In this document: piece by piece, positions 10,928 to 20,662 of the stretch
Layout: each line of letters opens with the position of its first letter
How positions within the stretch are numbered: position 1 is the first letter of the stretch
DNA from: Thecamonas trahens ATCC 50062
Lineage: Eukaryota; Apusozoa; Apusomonadida; Apusomonadidae
Assembly (NCBI RefSeq): GCF_000142905.1
Contig: NW_013657663.1
Coordinates: forward strand, 79,723-143,722
Direction: 5' to 3'
Length of the DNA: 64,000 bases
Notes under the pieces: generated by a model
The model's input: only the letters and a program-made list of their open reading frames with translations
What the model was told of the DNA's origin: nothing
The model's database searches: none
Program-made: the position numbers and the translations under genes

Positions 10928-11836
10928 CTACGCCATCGAAAACGAGTGCATGCAGTTGATAGCAAGTGCAAACGAGACACAAGCCATGACCACTCCGAAC
11001 GTGAGCGTCAGCCGCGTGCCCTGCGACGTCTCCTCGCGCATTTGCAGCGACCGCAGGTTTGCCGCGAGCGCGTGCGGTTTAGGCCGCACGCTCTTTGCCT
11101 GGCGCTTTCCCATCTCCACGCTGCGCACTGCCGGCTTGCGTGTCGCCACGCCCGAGTCAATGATTGTCGACTCGGGCAGCTGGCCCGCGCCCGGCGACGT
11201 CGCTGCCAGTAGCAGCTCCAGCGCCGCATCCTTGCTCGGGCCCGAGAGCGAGCCCTCGAAGCGGAATGCATACCCACCGAGGTTGCGGTGCCAGGTAAGG
11301 CTCTCAGCGTCGGCCACCACCACGTCGACCAGTCCGTCGCCGTCCACGTCCAGCGGTGAGAGCGTGGCGTGGCCGGGCGCCGCCAGCGCACGGTGCACAA
11401 ACGCCTTACTCCGCGCCCCAAACCCGACGCCCGGCCCGCCGTTGGGGTACACAAACACTGCTGCCGAGTTGTTGGCAAGTAAAACCGCCAGCGCCGTGTC
11501 CGGGAAGCCGTCCGCGCCAAAGTCGGCCATGAACATGGTGTGCAGCGGGCTCGGCGCCTCCTCGTCGATCATCTGCTCGTCGCCAAACAGCGGCGACGCG
11601 CCCGAGTCGGTTCCCTCGTGCTTGAACCACACCAGCTTGCCCTGCGCACTCAAGTAGCCCACCACGTCTGCACGCGCGTCTCCGTCTACGTCGGTCACAA
11701 GCACCTCGGCCGTCCTCCGGCCCTCGCTCCGCCCCACCGATGCCGACGGCTCCGCCAGCACCGCCACAGCCACCACCGCCACAACCACCACCATCTGTCC
11801 GAGCCTCAGCCAGCCGCTTGCACCCCTCATACCCAT
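10928..11836 (-). CDS. FG-GAP/VCBS repeat protein with signal peptide and C-terminal transmembrane segment
   Basis: This 302-residue protein starts with a signal sequence (VVVVAVVAVAVLA) and has two clear Asp-rich FG-GAP Ca2+-binding motifs, DVDGDARADVV and DVDGDGLVDVV, plus a degenerate one (DFGADGFPDTAL). Such repeats build integrin-alpha-like beta-propellers, but a full propeller needs seven and only about three to four are evident, so the fold may be partial. A hydrophobic helix near the end (LTLTFGVVMACVSFALAIN) suggests a type I membrane protein with a very short cytosolic tail. The first true ATG in frame is at 11836 (MGMRGASGW), with a second at 11830. Ligand and role are unknown. Confidence 0.72.
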   Translation of the reverse strand: MGMRGASGWLRLGQMVVVVAVVAVAVLAEPSASVGRSEGRRTAEVLVTDVDGDARADVVGYLSAQGKLVWFKHEGTDSGASPLFGDEQMIDEEAPSPLHTMFMADFGADGFPDTALAVLLANNSAAVFVYPNGGPGVGFGARSKAFVHRALAAPGHATLSPLDVDGDGLVDVVVADAESLTWHRNLGGYAFRFEGSLSGPSKDAALELLLAATSPGAGQLPESTIIDSGVATRKPAVRSVEMGKRQAKSVRPKPHALAANLRSLQMREETSQGTRLTLTFGVVMACVSFALAINCMHSFSMA

Positions 11837-12879
11837 GCCAGTCAGCACCAGTCTGTCTCGCTAACCACGCCCTACGTCGAGAGGAGTGTATCCCTCTTCC
11901 CTGCTGCCCTTCCCCTTCGCCGCAGCCCCCCTCCCTCCCTCCCTCCCTACCCCCTCCGGCCCTTCTCCCGCTCCACCGCTTTGGAAGAACAATGATTGGA
12001 CGCGCTGATTGACGCGCCCCAAAAAACGAGACTTGGGAAAATGTACTCTTTTTCGCCGCAGAGCCCAGCCCAGCCCCGCCGAACCGCCGCCCTCCCCCCC
12101 CCCCCCCCCCTCCCCTCCCTTCCACACCTTCTGCCATTGACACCACCGACACCACACCACCGCAGTGGCACCACCGCTGCCATCACCGATGACACAAGCT
12201 GCAAAGGATGGCAGGCAGAGGGCAAGCAGTTGCTCTTCAGCACACCCTGGCTGTCGGTATCGCCTCTGACATGCACATCGCAAAGCGAAGGGCTATGCCA
12301 AGCATACCCTACGTCGTCGCAGTGACCAGGCTACGTCTCGGGCCCTCGACCTTGGGTCAGAGTTTCGCGGCTCGTTGCTCGACTTTGAGAACCTTTGGTC
12401 CTGCACGACAAAGGCCACAGCAGTACAAGCTCTATCGCAACCATCCGATCCACAGCAGCGCTCCCTCCCCCCCCAAAAAAAAACTGTTTGTTTTGGGGGC
12501 GTTTGGCATAGCCGCTTGATCATCTGCTCCAGCTCATACCGTCGGTCCATCTCGTGCGGCTTGCGGCGGTGGTTTGGTGGTGGCGCGGTTGGCGGGGGGA
12601 AAGGGAGCCCGCCAAATCGCACACGCTGCAACACTCGGTCTCGAAGCAGTTTAGGTTGGAACCATACATCCTATGCACGTGCCTTCTAGCACCTCTACCC
12701 GTAGGCGACCTCAACGCGCGGCACAGCTGATGGTCAACGCACAAACGGAAAAGTTACGTGTCACTAGACCATCTGGTCAAGAGAGCCACCGCTTTCCGCC
12801 GCCCTTCCGCAGCTCTCCCCTCACCCTCAACCCCAACACACACCACTTTATCCCCCCTCCATACATACATACATACACC
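11837..12879. other. Divergent intergenic region, about 1 kb, no convincing gene
   Basis: Both neighbours point away from this stretch. It contains C-runs at 12094-12112, a C-run/A-run junction near 12470-12483, and an ATAC microsatellite at 12861-12877 just before the ATG at 12880. A minus-strand frame near 12530-12570 reads MDRRYELEQMIKRL, which looks protein-like, but it runs into low complexity on both sides and I could not place an exon boundary. No tRNA or snRNA signature was found. Confidence 0.45.
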
Positions 12880-15800
12880 ATGTTGCCATACGGCTACACT
12901 GCCCTTGTGATCCTTCTTGCCCTCGGCCTCTTTCCAAACAGTACCTCAGGCGGCGTCTTCACCGAGGTGGATCCTGTCGGCAATTCGATACCTCCGAGAC
13001 GTGACGATGCCTCCGCCACGGCGGTCGACGGAGTCATGTACATGATGGGCGGTCGCACAGGGAGTGGGACGGCTGGCGACTTGTGGCGTTTCGACGTCGA
13101 AGACTCGCGCTGGGAAGAAATCCCGGTTGTGGTCCAGACTCCCAACGGCGATCCAGGCGCTCCCATCGGTGCTGTCGAGGATCACATCATGGACGCCGTC
13201 GGCGACGACGCCTTTGTCGTCTTCCACAGATCCTCGCTCTGGATGTACAACGTGACCACCGCTGTCTTCACCGGACCGTACGGGCCGCTGAGTGTCGACC
13301 TCAAAGACGCCGCGGGCGCGGTCGTCGTCTCTCCGACATCAGGATCTGCCGCCTTCCTCGTCTTTGCTGGCCTAGATCGCTCGACATCGCATGTGGCGAC
13401 GACCGACAGGCTCTTTTCCTTTGATCTGCAGTCCATGGTCTGGTCCGAAGTCGTCAATGTCTCTGTTGTCGGTGCAGAAAGCGGCCCGGTGGCCCGCGAA
13501 GACGCGGGAATGGTCGGCCTCGCTGATGGGCGCCTGTATCTCTACGGCGGCGCCAACGATGCAAGTGAGATGCTGGACGACCTCTGGGCTTTTGACCCGT
13601 CGACTATCAGCTGGCACTTTCTCGGCTCGGCCTCAGATAATTCTTCCCGGGCGCACGATGGGCTGTTGTGGCCGGTCCCAGTCGAAGACCACAGCATGGC
13701 ACGCATTGGCACGAACGGCCTTTCGTTTGTCATCCTTGCAGGCCTCCAGCTCTACGGTCGCATCTACATCTACGACGCGAGCACCAAGTTGTGGACATAC
13801 GATCCACTGGCCACCGACCCACTCAAGCGCGCCGTCGGCGTTGACGCCGCCCTGCTCCACCTCAGCGGTACACCAGCCGCCCCGCTCGCCTTACCGTCGG
13901 ATCGCCGCGAGTCCGTTGTCGCTGCCGTCTCGCCTACCCGTGTTCTTCTTTTCGGCGGTGAAGTCATCGTCAACGCCGAGCGCCTCAACGATCTATGGCA
14001 GTACTCGATTGACGGCGAATGCCCCAACGGATGCTCGCGCGACGCAACAGACGGGCTTTCCAATCTCTGCGGCGCGTACGCCATCTGCGCATGCGCCAAC
14101 CCGAGTCTCGATCTTGAGGCCATGCTTGCTGTCAACGAGGACGACATCTCGCAGCTCATCCGCGACGCAGGCTACACCTGGCGCGATACTTTCGCACTTG
14201 CCCCTGACTGCGAGCCGCGAGCACTCGCGCCGCAACCGCCGCCACCCGCGCCGCCAGTCGTCGACAAGCAAGCCATCCGGGCTGGCCCGTCGGTAACATC
14301 GACGCTTGCGCTCGGCCTTGGCCTTGGCATCACCCTTTCTTTGCTCTTCTGCATCGGTGTCCCGTTCGCCGTCTGGTGCCTCCGCCGTCGCCGCACCGTC
14401 GTCCACCACTACTCGCTCGAAGCCAACGCAAGCATCACCATCAATTTTGACGACCTTGACTTTGTCCGCGAGCTCGGTCGAGGTGCGTACGGTGTTGTCC
14501 AGCTCGCAGCGCTTGGCTCGGACTTGGTCGCCGTGAAAGAGCTGGCTCTCCGCAACTCCGAGGCGGACAAACTTAATCAGCCCGACCGACTGGACATCGC
14601 TGCCTGGCGCGACATCGAGGTGGCGCTGCCGACCTCGATCCTCATTGATTTTGTCAACGAGGCCTCGATCTTGCTCGCGTGTCGCCACACCAACATCACC
14701 CTCCTTCGCGGCGTCTCCATCGCCCCGCCCGCGCTCATCTCCGAGTACATGTCGCGCGGCTCGCTCTTCTCCGTCCTTCAGTCCGAAGCCGTCACCCTCA
14801 ACCACTCGCTCATCTACTCGTGGGCCGTCGGCATTGCCTCTGGCCTCCGCTTCCTCCACGCCCGCGGCATTGCCCATCGCGATCTCAAGTCGCCCAACGT
14901 GCTCCTCTCTGATGGGTGGGCACCCAAGCTCGCCGATTTTGGACTCTCGAGCTTTGCGCGCGAAGCTCAACCTTCGACGTGCGAGACGTCGTGGGGCGGA
15001 TCGCCATCGCTTCCAGTACTATCAGATAGTGACGGTTCGAGTCGCAGCGCAGGCGTCCTCAACGACGACGCGCCGCTGGGCACGCTCCTCTGGACCGCGC
15101 CCGAGGTGCTTGTGGGCAATGCAAGCAAGCCTGACCCCTTTTATGCTGACATCTACTCGTTTGGCGTGGTCATGTGGGAGATGGCGACGCGGATGCCGCC
15201 ATACGGCGTCGCCTCGGACCCGGTCTCCACCGCCTTTGCCGTCATGCGCGGTTCGACTGCGCTGAGAACCGACCTCATTCCGCCACAGTTTAGTCCAGAG
15301 TACCGGACCATAGTCAGCAGCTGTCTCTCGCGACGGGTCGACCAGCGGCCGTCGCTCGATGTCATCTCGTCCGTCATCAGTCGCCTCTTTCACCCCTCGC
15401 GCGTTATCTACCCGATCCCCATGCTCGAGCCCGAGGGCGAGGTTTTCACTCTCACTCTATCACTTCCGCTCGTCGACGGCGTCCTCGCCGTCCAGCATCC
15501 GGGCGCAATCGAGAAGATCAAGGCCTTCCACGCCGTCGTCCGCGACGCGTCTCGGTCGTCGTCGGCCTTTCTCGAGTCATGGTCACTCCAGTCGGCCATC
15601 CTTGTCTGCGCCCGCATCTCGCAGCTGGCCAAGGCTCTGCTATCGATTGCCCAAGATTTGCATGAAGCCTGGGCAGCCCTTCCGTCGGCGCCGCTCGTTG
15701 TAGTCGTTGCCATCGAGTCCGGCGCGGCAACCGTCGACGGCTCGGACATTCGCTCGCCCTCGGCGACGTATGCTGGCCCTGCGCTCGTTGCTGCACACGC

Positions 15801-17109
15801 GCTCTGCGACGCCATGGTCGACTCTCATCACGCCGGCCTCGCCGCGACATCGTCTCGTGTATCCGCCTCGGTCTCCAGGCTCGGAACGCTGGGCACTGCC
15901 ACAAGCTCAGCCACTACACCGCTCGCCACCACCTCGGACATGTCGGCTTCGGATGCAGGCTTGCCGGGCCATGGCGCCTCAGTCCGGATCCCAATGGCCG
16001 TCCTCATCGCTGGCAACTTGTGGGCTACGGTTGGCGATGCGCTCGGTATGCACGGCTTTGTACCGGCCCCTCGCCTGATGGAAGGCCCGGCGTCGCGATT
16101 GATGTGCGTTGCCAACGCCACTTCCAGTGGTCGGTGGATGATGTACGGCGCCTCGCCAGCGAGCTCGCCGTTTGAGCACATCTGGTCGCGCCTTCTCGAC
16201 CTGCTGCCCGGCGCTGGTCTCACCATGTTCCCGGTCCGCGACATCGACTCCGATGCCGCCATCGCTGCTGGCTCGGGCCGCCGCCTCGGCTCGGGTTCGT
16301 TCGGCCGAGTCCACTGTCTCGCTGCTGCTGCCTGTAATGGTCAGCCCATCGCCGTCAAGACCCTGCTCCAGCCGATGCTCACCCCCGACTCGCTCATCGA
16401 CTTTGTGGCGGCGCTGTTCACAGTCGAGGCTGTCACCCGCAACGTCGGCGTCGCGGTTCCCATTCTTGGCATCTGCCCCGTCAATGGCTCACTTGCCATT
16501 GTCTCGCAATATCACTCCGGCCGCTCCCTCGCTACGGTGGCTATCGGTCAACTCGAGGCTCCTGAGCGCCGTGCAATCATCCGCGCCATCTGCGTCGCAG
16601 TCCGCGACCTGCACCGCGCCGGCGTCGTCCACGGTGCCCTCAAGCCCGGCAATATTCACATCTCGCATGCCGACTCGGACCCGGATCTCGACCAGCCGCA
16701 GAGCTCGACTCCAAGCACCTCGTCGTCGCCAAGCTGCACTGTCGTGCTCTCCGACATCGGCCTCTCCTCCATCAAGTCTTCCCTCAACACCATGACCCTT
16801 TCGCCAACCGTCGCCTACATGGCGCCCGAGCTCATCCAAGGTGACATTCCCACCTTTGCATCTGACATCTACGCTCTCACCGTCCTCATCCTCGAGGTAT
16901 GGGATCCGGCAACCGTCCGAGCCTCCCTCTCCGCAGCGCCCATGAAGCTCGCCATGCGTATCATGGACGCCAACGTTGTCAGTGCCACCCAGCTTGACAT
17001 CGCCCTGCCGATCTGCCTTGCCCAGTTTCTCAATCAGTGTTTGGATGCCCAGCCCGAGACACGGCCATCAGCATCAGCGCTTGCCCACGCCATCCAGATG
17101 TGGATGTGA
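12880..17109 (+). CDS. Kelch-repeat receptor with TKL-type kinase, degenerate cyclase-like region and C-terminal pseudokinase
   Basis: The 1409-residue protein starts with a signal peptide (residues 1-25). The ectodomain, about 26-375, has Kelch repeats (MYMMGGRTG, LYLYGGANDA, DLWAFD, VLLFGGE, NDLWQY), then a Cys-rich membrane-proximal patch (CPNGC to CACAN). One transmembrane helix lies near 477-502, followed by RRRR. Kinase 1 (about 523-837) looks active: GRGAYGVV, Lys552 in VAVKE, HRDLKSPN (665), ADFGLSS (685), LWTAPEV. Residues about 845-1110 resemble a class III nucleotidyl cyclase fold in spacing (AFHAVVRDA, YAGPALVAAHALCDA, GDALGMHGF) but lack both metal Asp residues. Kinase 2 (about 1135-1409) keeps GSGSFGRV and AVKT but has HGALKPGN for HRD and DIG for DFG, so it is probably catalytically dead. 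The ATG at 12880 follows the ATAC tract. Ligand is unknown. Confidence 0.85.
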   Translation: MLPYGYTALVILLALGLFPNSTSGGVFTEVDPVGNSIPPRRDDASATAVDGVMYMMGGRTGSGTAGDLWRFDVEDSRWEEIPVVVQTPNGDPGAPIGAVEDHIMDAVGDDAFVVFHRSSLWMYNVTTAVFTGPYGPLSVDLKDAAGAVVVSPTSGSAAFLVFAGLDRSTSHVATTDRLFSFDLQSMVWSEVVNVSVVGAESGPVAREDAGMVGLADGRLYLYGGANDASEMLDDLWAFDPSTISWHFLGSASDNSSRAHDGLLWPVPVEDHSMARIGTNGLSFVILAGLQLYGRIYIYDASTKLWTYDPLATDPLKRAVGVDAALLHLSGTPAAPLALPSDRRESVVAAVSPTRVLLFGGEVIVNAERLNDLWQYSIDGECPNGCSRDATDGLSNLCGAYAICACANPSLDLEAMLAVNEDDISQLIRDAGYTWRDTFALAPDCEPRALAPQPPPPAPPVVDKQAIRAGPSVTSTLALGLGLGITLSLLFCIGVPFAVWCLRRRRTVVHHYSLEANASITINFDDLDFVRELGRGAYGVVQLAALGSDLVAVKELALRNSEADKLNQPDRLDIAAWRDIEVALPTSILIDFVNEASILLACRHTNITLLRGVSIAPPALISEYMSRGSLFSVLQSEAVTLNHSLIYSWAVGIASGLRFLHARGIAHRDLKSPNVLLSDGWAPKLADFGLSSFAREAQPSTCETSWGGSPSLPVLSDSDGSSRSAGVLNDDAPLGTLLWTAPEVLVGNASKPDPFYADIYSFGVVMWEMATRMPPYGVASDPVSTAFAVMRGSTALRTDLIPPQFSPEYRTIVSSCLSRRVDQRPSLDVISSVISRLFHPSRVIYPIPMLEPEGEVFTLTLSLPLVDGVLAVQHPGAIEKIKAFHAVVRDASRSSSAFLESWSLQSAILVCARISQLAKALLSIAQDLHEAWAALPSAPLVVVVAIESGAATVDGSDIRSPSATYAGPALVAAHALCDAMVDSHHAGLAATSSRVSASVSRLGTLGTATSSATTPLATTSDMSASDAGLPGHGASVRIPMAVLIAGNLWATVGDALGMHGFVPAPRLMEGPASRLMCVANATSSGRWMMYGASPASSPFEHIWSRLLDLLPGAGLTMFPVRDIDSDAAIAAGSGRRLGSGSFGRVHCLAAAACNGQPIAVKTLLQPMLTPDSLIDFVAALFTVEAVTRNVGVAVPILGICPVNGSLAIVSQYHSGRSLATVAIGQLEAPERRAIIRAICVAVRDLHRAGVVHGALKPGNIHISHADSDPDLDQPQSSTPSTSSSPSCTVVLSDIGLSSIKSSLNTMTLSPTVAYMAPELIQGDIPTFASDIYALTVLILEVWDPATVRASLSAAPMKLAMRIMDANVVSATQLDIALPICLAQFLNQCLDAQPETRPSASALAHAIQMWM

Positions 17110-17634
17110 GTGCTTCGGTGCGTCAAACCGTGCAAACCGTGCGTGGATGCTGGAGCATGACCTGAAGTGAAATGAAGCTCAAGGCAACGTCGTCAGAATC
17201 GATGATCGACCATTCCGTAAAGTCGCCACAGTCAAACCAACCAACTGCTTGTCTCACGCCTCGACCACGCCAGCACGACCACACTCACTCCCCCCCTCTC
17301 CCGATCACGATGCTACCCGCCGTCACCGGATCATCCCATACCCCCACTTCCATTCCTCAACTCTCCGGCGCCGCCTCATTCTCCTACCTCGACCGAAAGC
17401 GAGGGAGAAAACGTCGCACTCTCTTCTTCCCCCCCCCCACACATCCTCGATTTACCTTGGACGCGATCACACACGCAAAACACTACACCCATAAATACCC
17501 TAAGCCCATTACCCCACTTGACCGGTATACCCTGCTCTAGCACCTGTACTTGCGCGACAACGTCACAACCAGAACCACGCACATGCCACCAAAAAAAAAA
17601 GTGGCCAGTCGCCTGTCTTGGCCGCACTGTGCAA
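17110..17634. other. Intergenic region, no gene seen
   Basis: This 525-bp stretch lies between two plus-strand genes. It is AT-richer than the coding parts, with CACT/CCCC tracts (17268-17300, 17430-17442) and an A10 run at 17591-17600 close to the next start. It probably holds the 3' UTR of the Kelch kinase and the promoter of WDR60. Confidence 0.45.
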
Positions 17635-18661
17635 ATGACTCACTTCCCGCCACTTGGCGCGAGCGAACCGAACATGTCGTCACGACGACCGCGCCGACGG
17701 GACAGAGAGGCTGAGACAGATGCCTTTCTGGACGCTGAGCTAGCCAAGCTCATGGGAGAAGAGCCTGCCGCCACTACTTCTGCTGGTCGCCGGAGCCATG
17801 CCTCTGCCAAGCCCTCGCGCTCCTCCCGCCGACCACACCCTCCGCCTGCTCACCGAGACGGGGACAGACGCGGTGACCGGGGACGGACGCGGGACGGCGG
17901 CCGGGGGCAGGGTAGCGGCCGGGGACGGAGTGGTGGTCGAGGACGGAGCGGGGCTCGGACTCGGGCTCAGCCGCAAGGCAGAGGTGACGACGAGCTCGAC
18001 GCCCTCATTGCGGCAGAGCTCGAGGGGCTGGGCGAGGCGCACGAGTCGGGCCGGGCCAAGGCTAAGGCCAAGGCCAAGGACAGGGCCAAGGCCAAGGCCA
18101 AAGACAAAGCGAAAGACAAGGCTAAGGACGGGGTGAGATTGCGAGAGTCGGACAAGGTTAGATCGCGGACTCATGAGCCGGGGGCCGACGAGCGCAGGCC
18201 GCGGGCCGACGAGCGCAGGCCGCGGGCCGACGAGCGCAGGCCGCGGGCCGACGAGCGCAGGCCGCGGGCCGACGATCATCGCCGCGATCACACCAAAGTC
18301 GACAAGCGGAAGCGGGCAGAGGCCCAAGCACGGGCAGAGGCCCAGGCAAGGGCAGAGGCAGAGGCCATGGCCGCAGAGGCCGCAGAGGCCGAAGCCCGTG
18401 CCCAGGCCAAGGCTAAGGCCAAGGCCAAGGCCAAGGCCAAGGCCAAGGCCAAAGACAAAGCGAAAGACAACGACAAAGCGAAAGACAAAGCGAACGACAA
18501 GGGGCAAGGCAAGGACAAGGCTAACGAGCCATCTCCCCCTCGGCCGGAACCCGCCCCTCTCCCGGCTCCGTCCAACACCTACCTCGACGACGACGACTGG
18601 GAAGACGACGATGCTGATGACGAGGTGGCGCGGTTTCAGCGCGAGCACGACGAGTCTCAAA

Positions 18662-18692
<31 letters not shown>

Positions 18693-20531
18693 CCTTGCCC
18701 AGTCGGCTGCCGGAGGCGGGGATTTTACGACGACGACTTTGAGGAGCTCTCATCAAGCTCGGATGAGAGGCAACAAGCGCCGTCCCACCCGGCCTCACAC
18801 TCTGATCATGCAGGGCCGGGTGGACCGGAGGGATCGCCGCCGGCGTCCAACGCCTGGATCCATGAGCACGCGTTCTCGGTGGCGCGGACCAAGCCGACGA
18901 CAGTAGCCGCGGCAATGCGAACCCGTCGTCGCGGCCAGGATCTCGCGCCGCTGGTTGGCCTCGACGTCGTCGTCATCAATATGTTCGACATGGCTCCGCT
19001 CTCCGAGTACGAGTTGTACATGCAGCAGGTCGGCCGGGAGGACACCCGCCAGGTGGCGGTCCAGGTCTCGGGCGCCGAGCTGATGGAGAGCCGCGAGGTC
19101 CAGACTGACGACGTTGAGCAGAGGTCGGTGGCAATCCAGGCACCGCAAGGCCTAGCGTCCGGTCCGGTCCGCTCTGACACTCACCGCGCCACGTTTGACC
19201 GCGTCCGCCTTGCCGCCTTCCTGCAGGGCGTCGCCGCGCCGGTCTGCCAAATACTGGCCGACAACGCGCGGGCGCGGCTCACCACGGCGCTCGACGCCAG
19301 CCCATCGGACGTCCCACTCTGCTCGTCGATGGTCGCGCTTGGGAGCAGGGCGGACGCGGTGGTGGCCGTCGCCTTTGCTCAAGCGCAGGCCCACCTTGTC
19401 GCCGTTGCCTACACCAGCGGTGGTGTTTGTGTATTTGACGCCAACGCTCCGGCGTCGCCGCTGCACACACTCGACACTGGCGGCCTCGCTGTGACGTCAT
19501 TTGCCTTTTCTTCGCTCCGCGCCGACGTCCTCGTCGCCGGCTTTGATGACGGCAGCCTTGCCGCGTGGGATCTTCGCGAGTCGGCGAGCCTTCACGCTCA
19601 GCACGCTGCGCAAACGCGCAAGGCCGCCTTTCCCAGCCCGGAACTCGTCCCGCGCCCCCGCTCTTGCACCGCAAGCCTCATGGTCACTCCCGACTATCCG
19701 CATACCCGTGGCGGCATCGTCGGCACCACCACATTCCATTCGGCCGGAACCCAGATGGCGGTCTCACTCGACGCGTCGGGTGTGGTGGCAACGTGGACGC
19801 TGACCGGGAGCGGGCCGACCCGCCGCGCGCTGGGCGCCGGCTCGCGCACCGCACTTGGTCGGGCCGTCTTTGCTGGCCTCGAATTCAAGCACCTCGCGTC
19901 GTTTGCGGCGGTCGGCGGCGCTACCGCGACCCGCCTCTCCGCCACCTCGCTCTGCACTGCCGCAGACTCGGGCGACGCACTCCTGCTCGGTCTCTCCGAT
20001 GGCCGCATCCTGCACAAACGCCGCGGCGGCTCCGGTGCCGCACTCTGCCCACCATCTTACGGCGCTGCCGGCTCTGCAGCCGTGACTGTCGTCACCCGCT
20101 CCATCGGCACGCCGACGCTCGTCGCTGCAGGCACTGCCAGCGGCAGGCTACTAGTCTTTGCGCCCGCGCTTGCCGACCCGGTCCTCACACTTAATCTCTC
20201 GCCGAGCTCGGCGGCTGTCGTCGACATCACTTGGTCGCCGGCCCGCCCCTCGCTATTTTTTGCCACCGCTGCCTGCGGCACCCTCGCCGCCTTTGACCTC
20301 CTCGCTTCACTCACTGGGCCGATCCACACTGCTTCGCTCTCTTCTGCGCATCTCGCCCACTCGCACTCGCGCACCCCTACCCTTCTCCTCGCGCGGGACA
20401 CCGCTGCCGCCACTGCTTCGACCACCCTCGAGCTGCACATCCTCGATGCCTGGGCCATGGCCTGGACCCGTTCTGACGAGGATGCCTGGATTCATCTCGC
20501 CGACCATCTGGTCCAGTCCCTTCATGGCTGA
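17635..20531 (+). CDS. DYNC2I1: WDR60/DYNC2I1, dynein-2 intermediate chain; reading frame broken at 18723-18726
   Basis: This is an intermediate chain of cytoplasmic dynein-2, the retrograde intraflagellar transport motor. The N-terminal part (about 17635-18720) is charged and repetitive (DERRPRA repeats, KAKAKDK runs). The first frame ends at 18906; the WD-repeat part begins one frame over. Adding one T to the T4 run at 18723-18726 yields FYDDDFEEL, the acidic YDDDFE motif typical of WDR60, and a single protein of about 965 residues. Downstream come MAPLSEYELYMQQVG, the QTDD segment, GFDDGSLAAWDLRESASLH and ITWSPARPSLFF, which parallel human WDR60 in order. Start options are the ATGs at 17635 and 17674. 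The Met at 18879 is not a real start, because coding sense extends upstream of it in that frame. Confidence 0.88.
18184..18270 (+). repeat. 21-bp in-frame tandem repeat inside WDR60
   Basis: Four copies of a 21-base unit beginning GCCGACGAGCGCAGG encode ADERRPR heptapeptides within the disordered N-terminal half. It is flanked on both sides by AAGGCC-type hexamer runs coding KAKAK stretches. Confidence 0.88.
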
Positions 20532-20662
20532 TCAGCCCCAACCCTCTCCCAACACAACACCACGCCACGCCACCTAAATCACCTTTGTAACCTCCACAAA
20601 GTCGCCAAACCACCCCACCCCACCCCCCCCCCCCCCCCCCCACCCCCTCACCCCTATCCGTC

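Noticed and set aside
12293-12634. Small minus-strand gene in the 12-kb gap
   Set aside because: One 14-residue patch looks protein-like, but flanks are low complexity and neither start nor splice sites fit.
18879-20531. WD-repeat part of WDR60 as an independent gene
   Set aside because: Coding sense continues upstream of that Met in the same frame and joins the charged N-terminal part once one T is restored.
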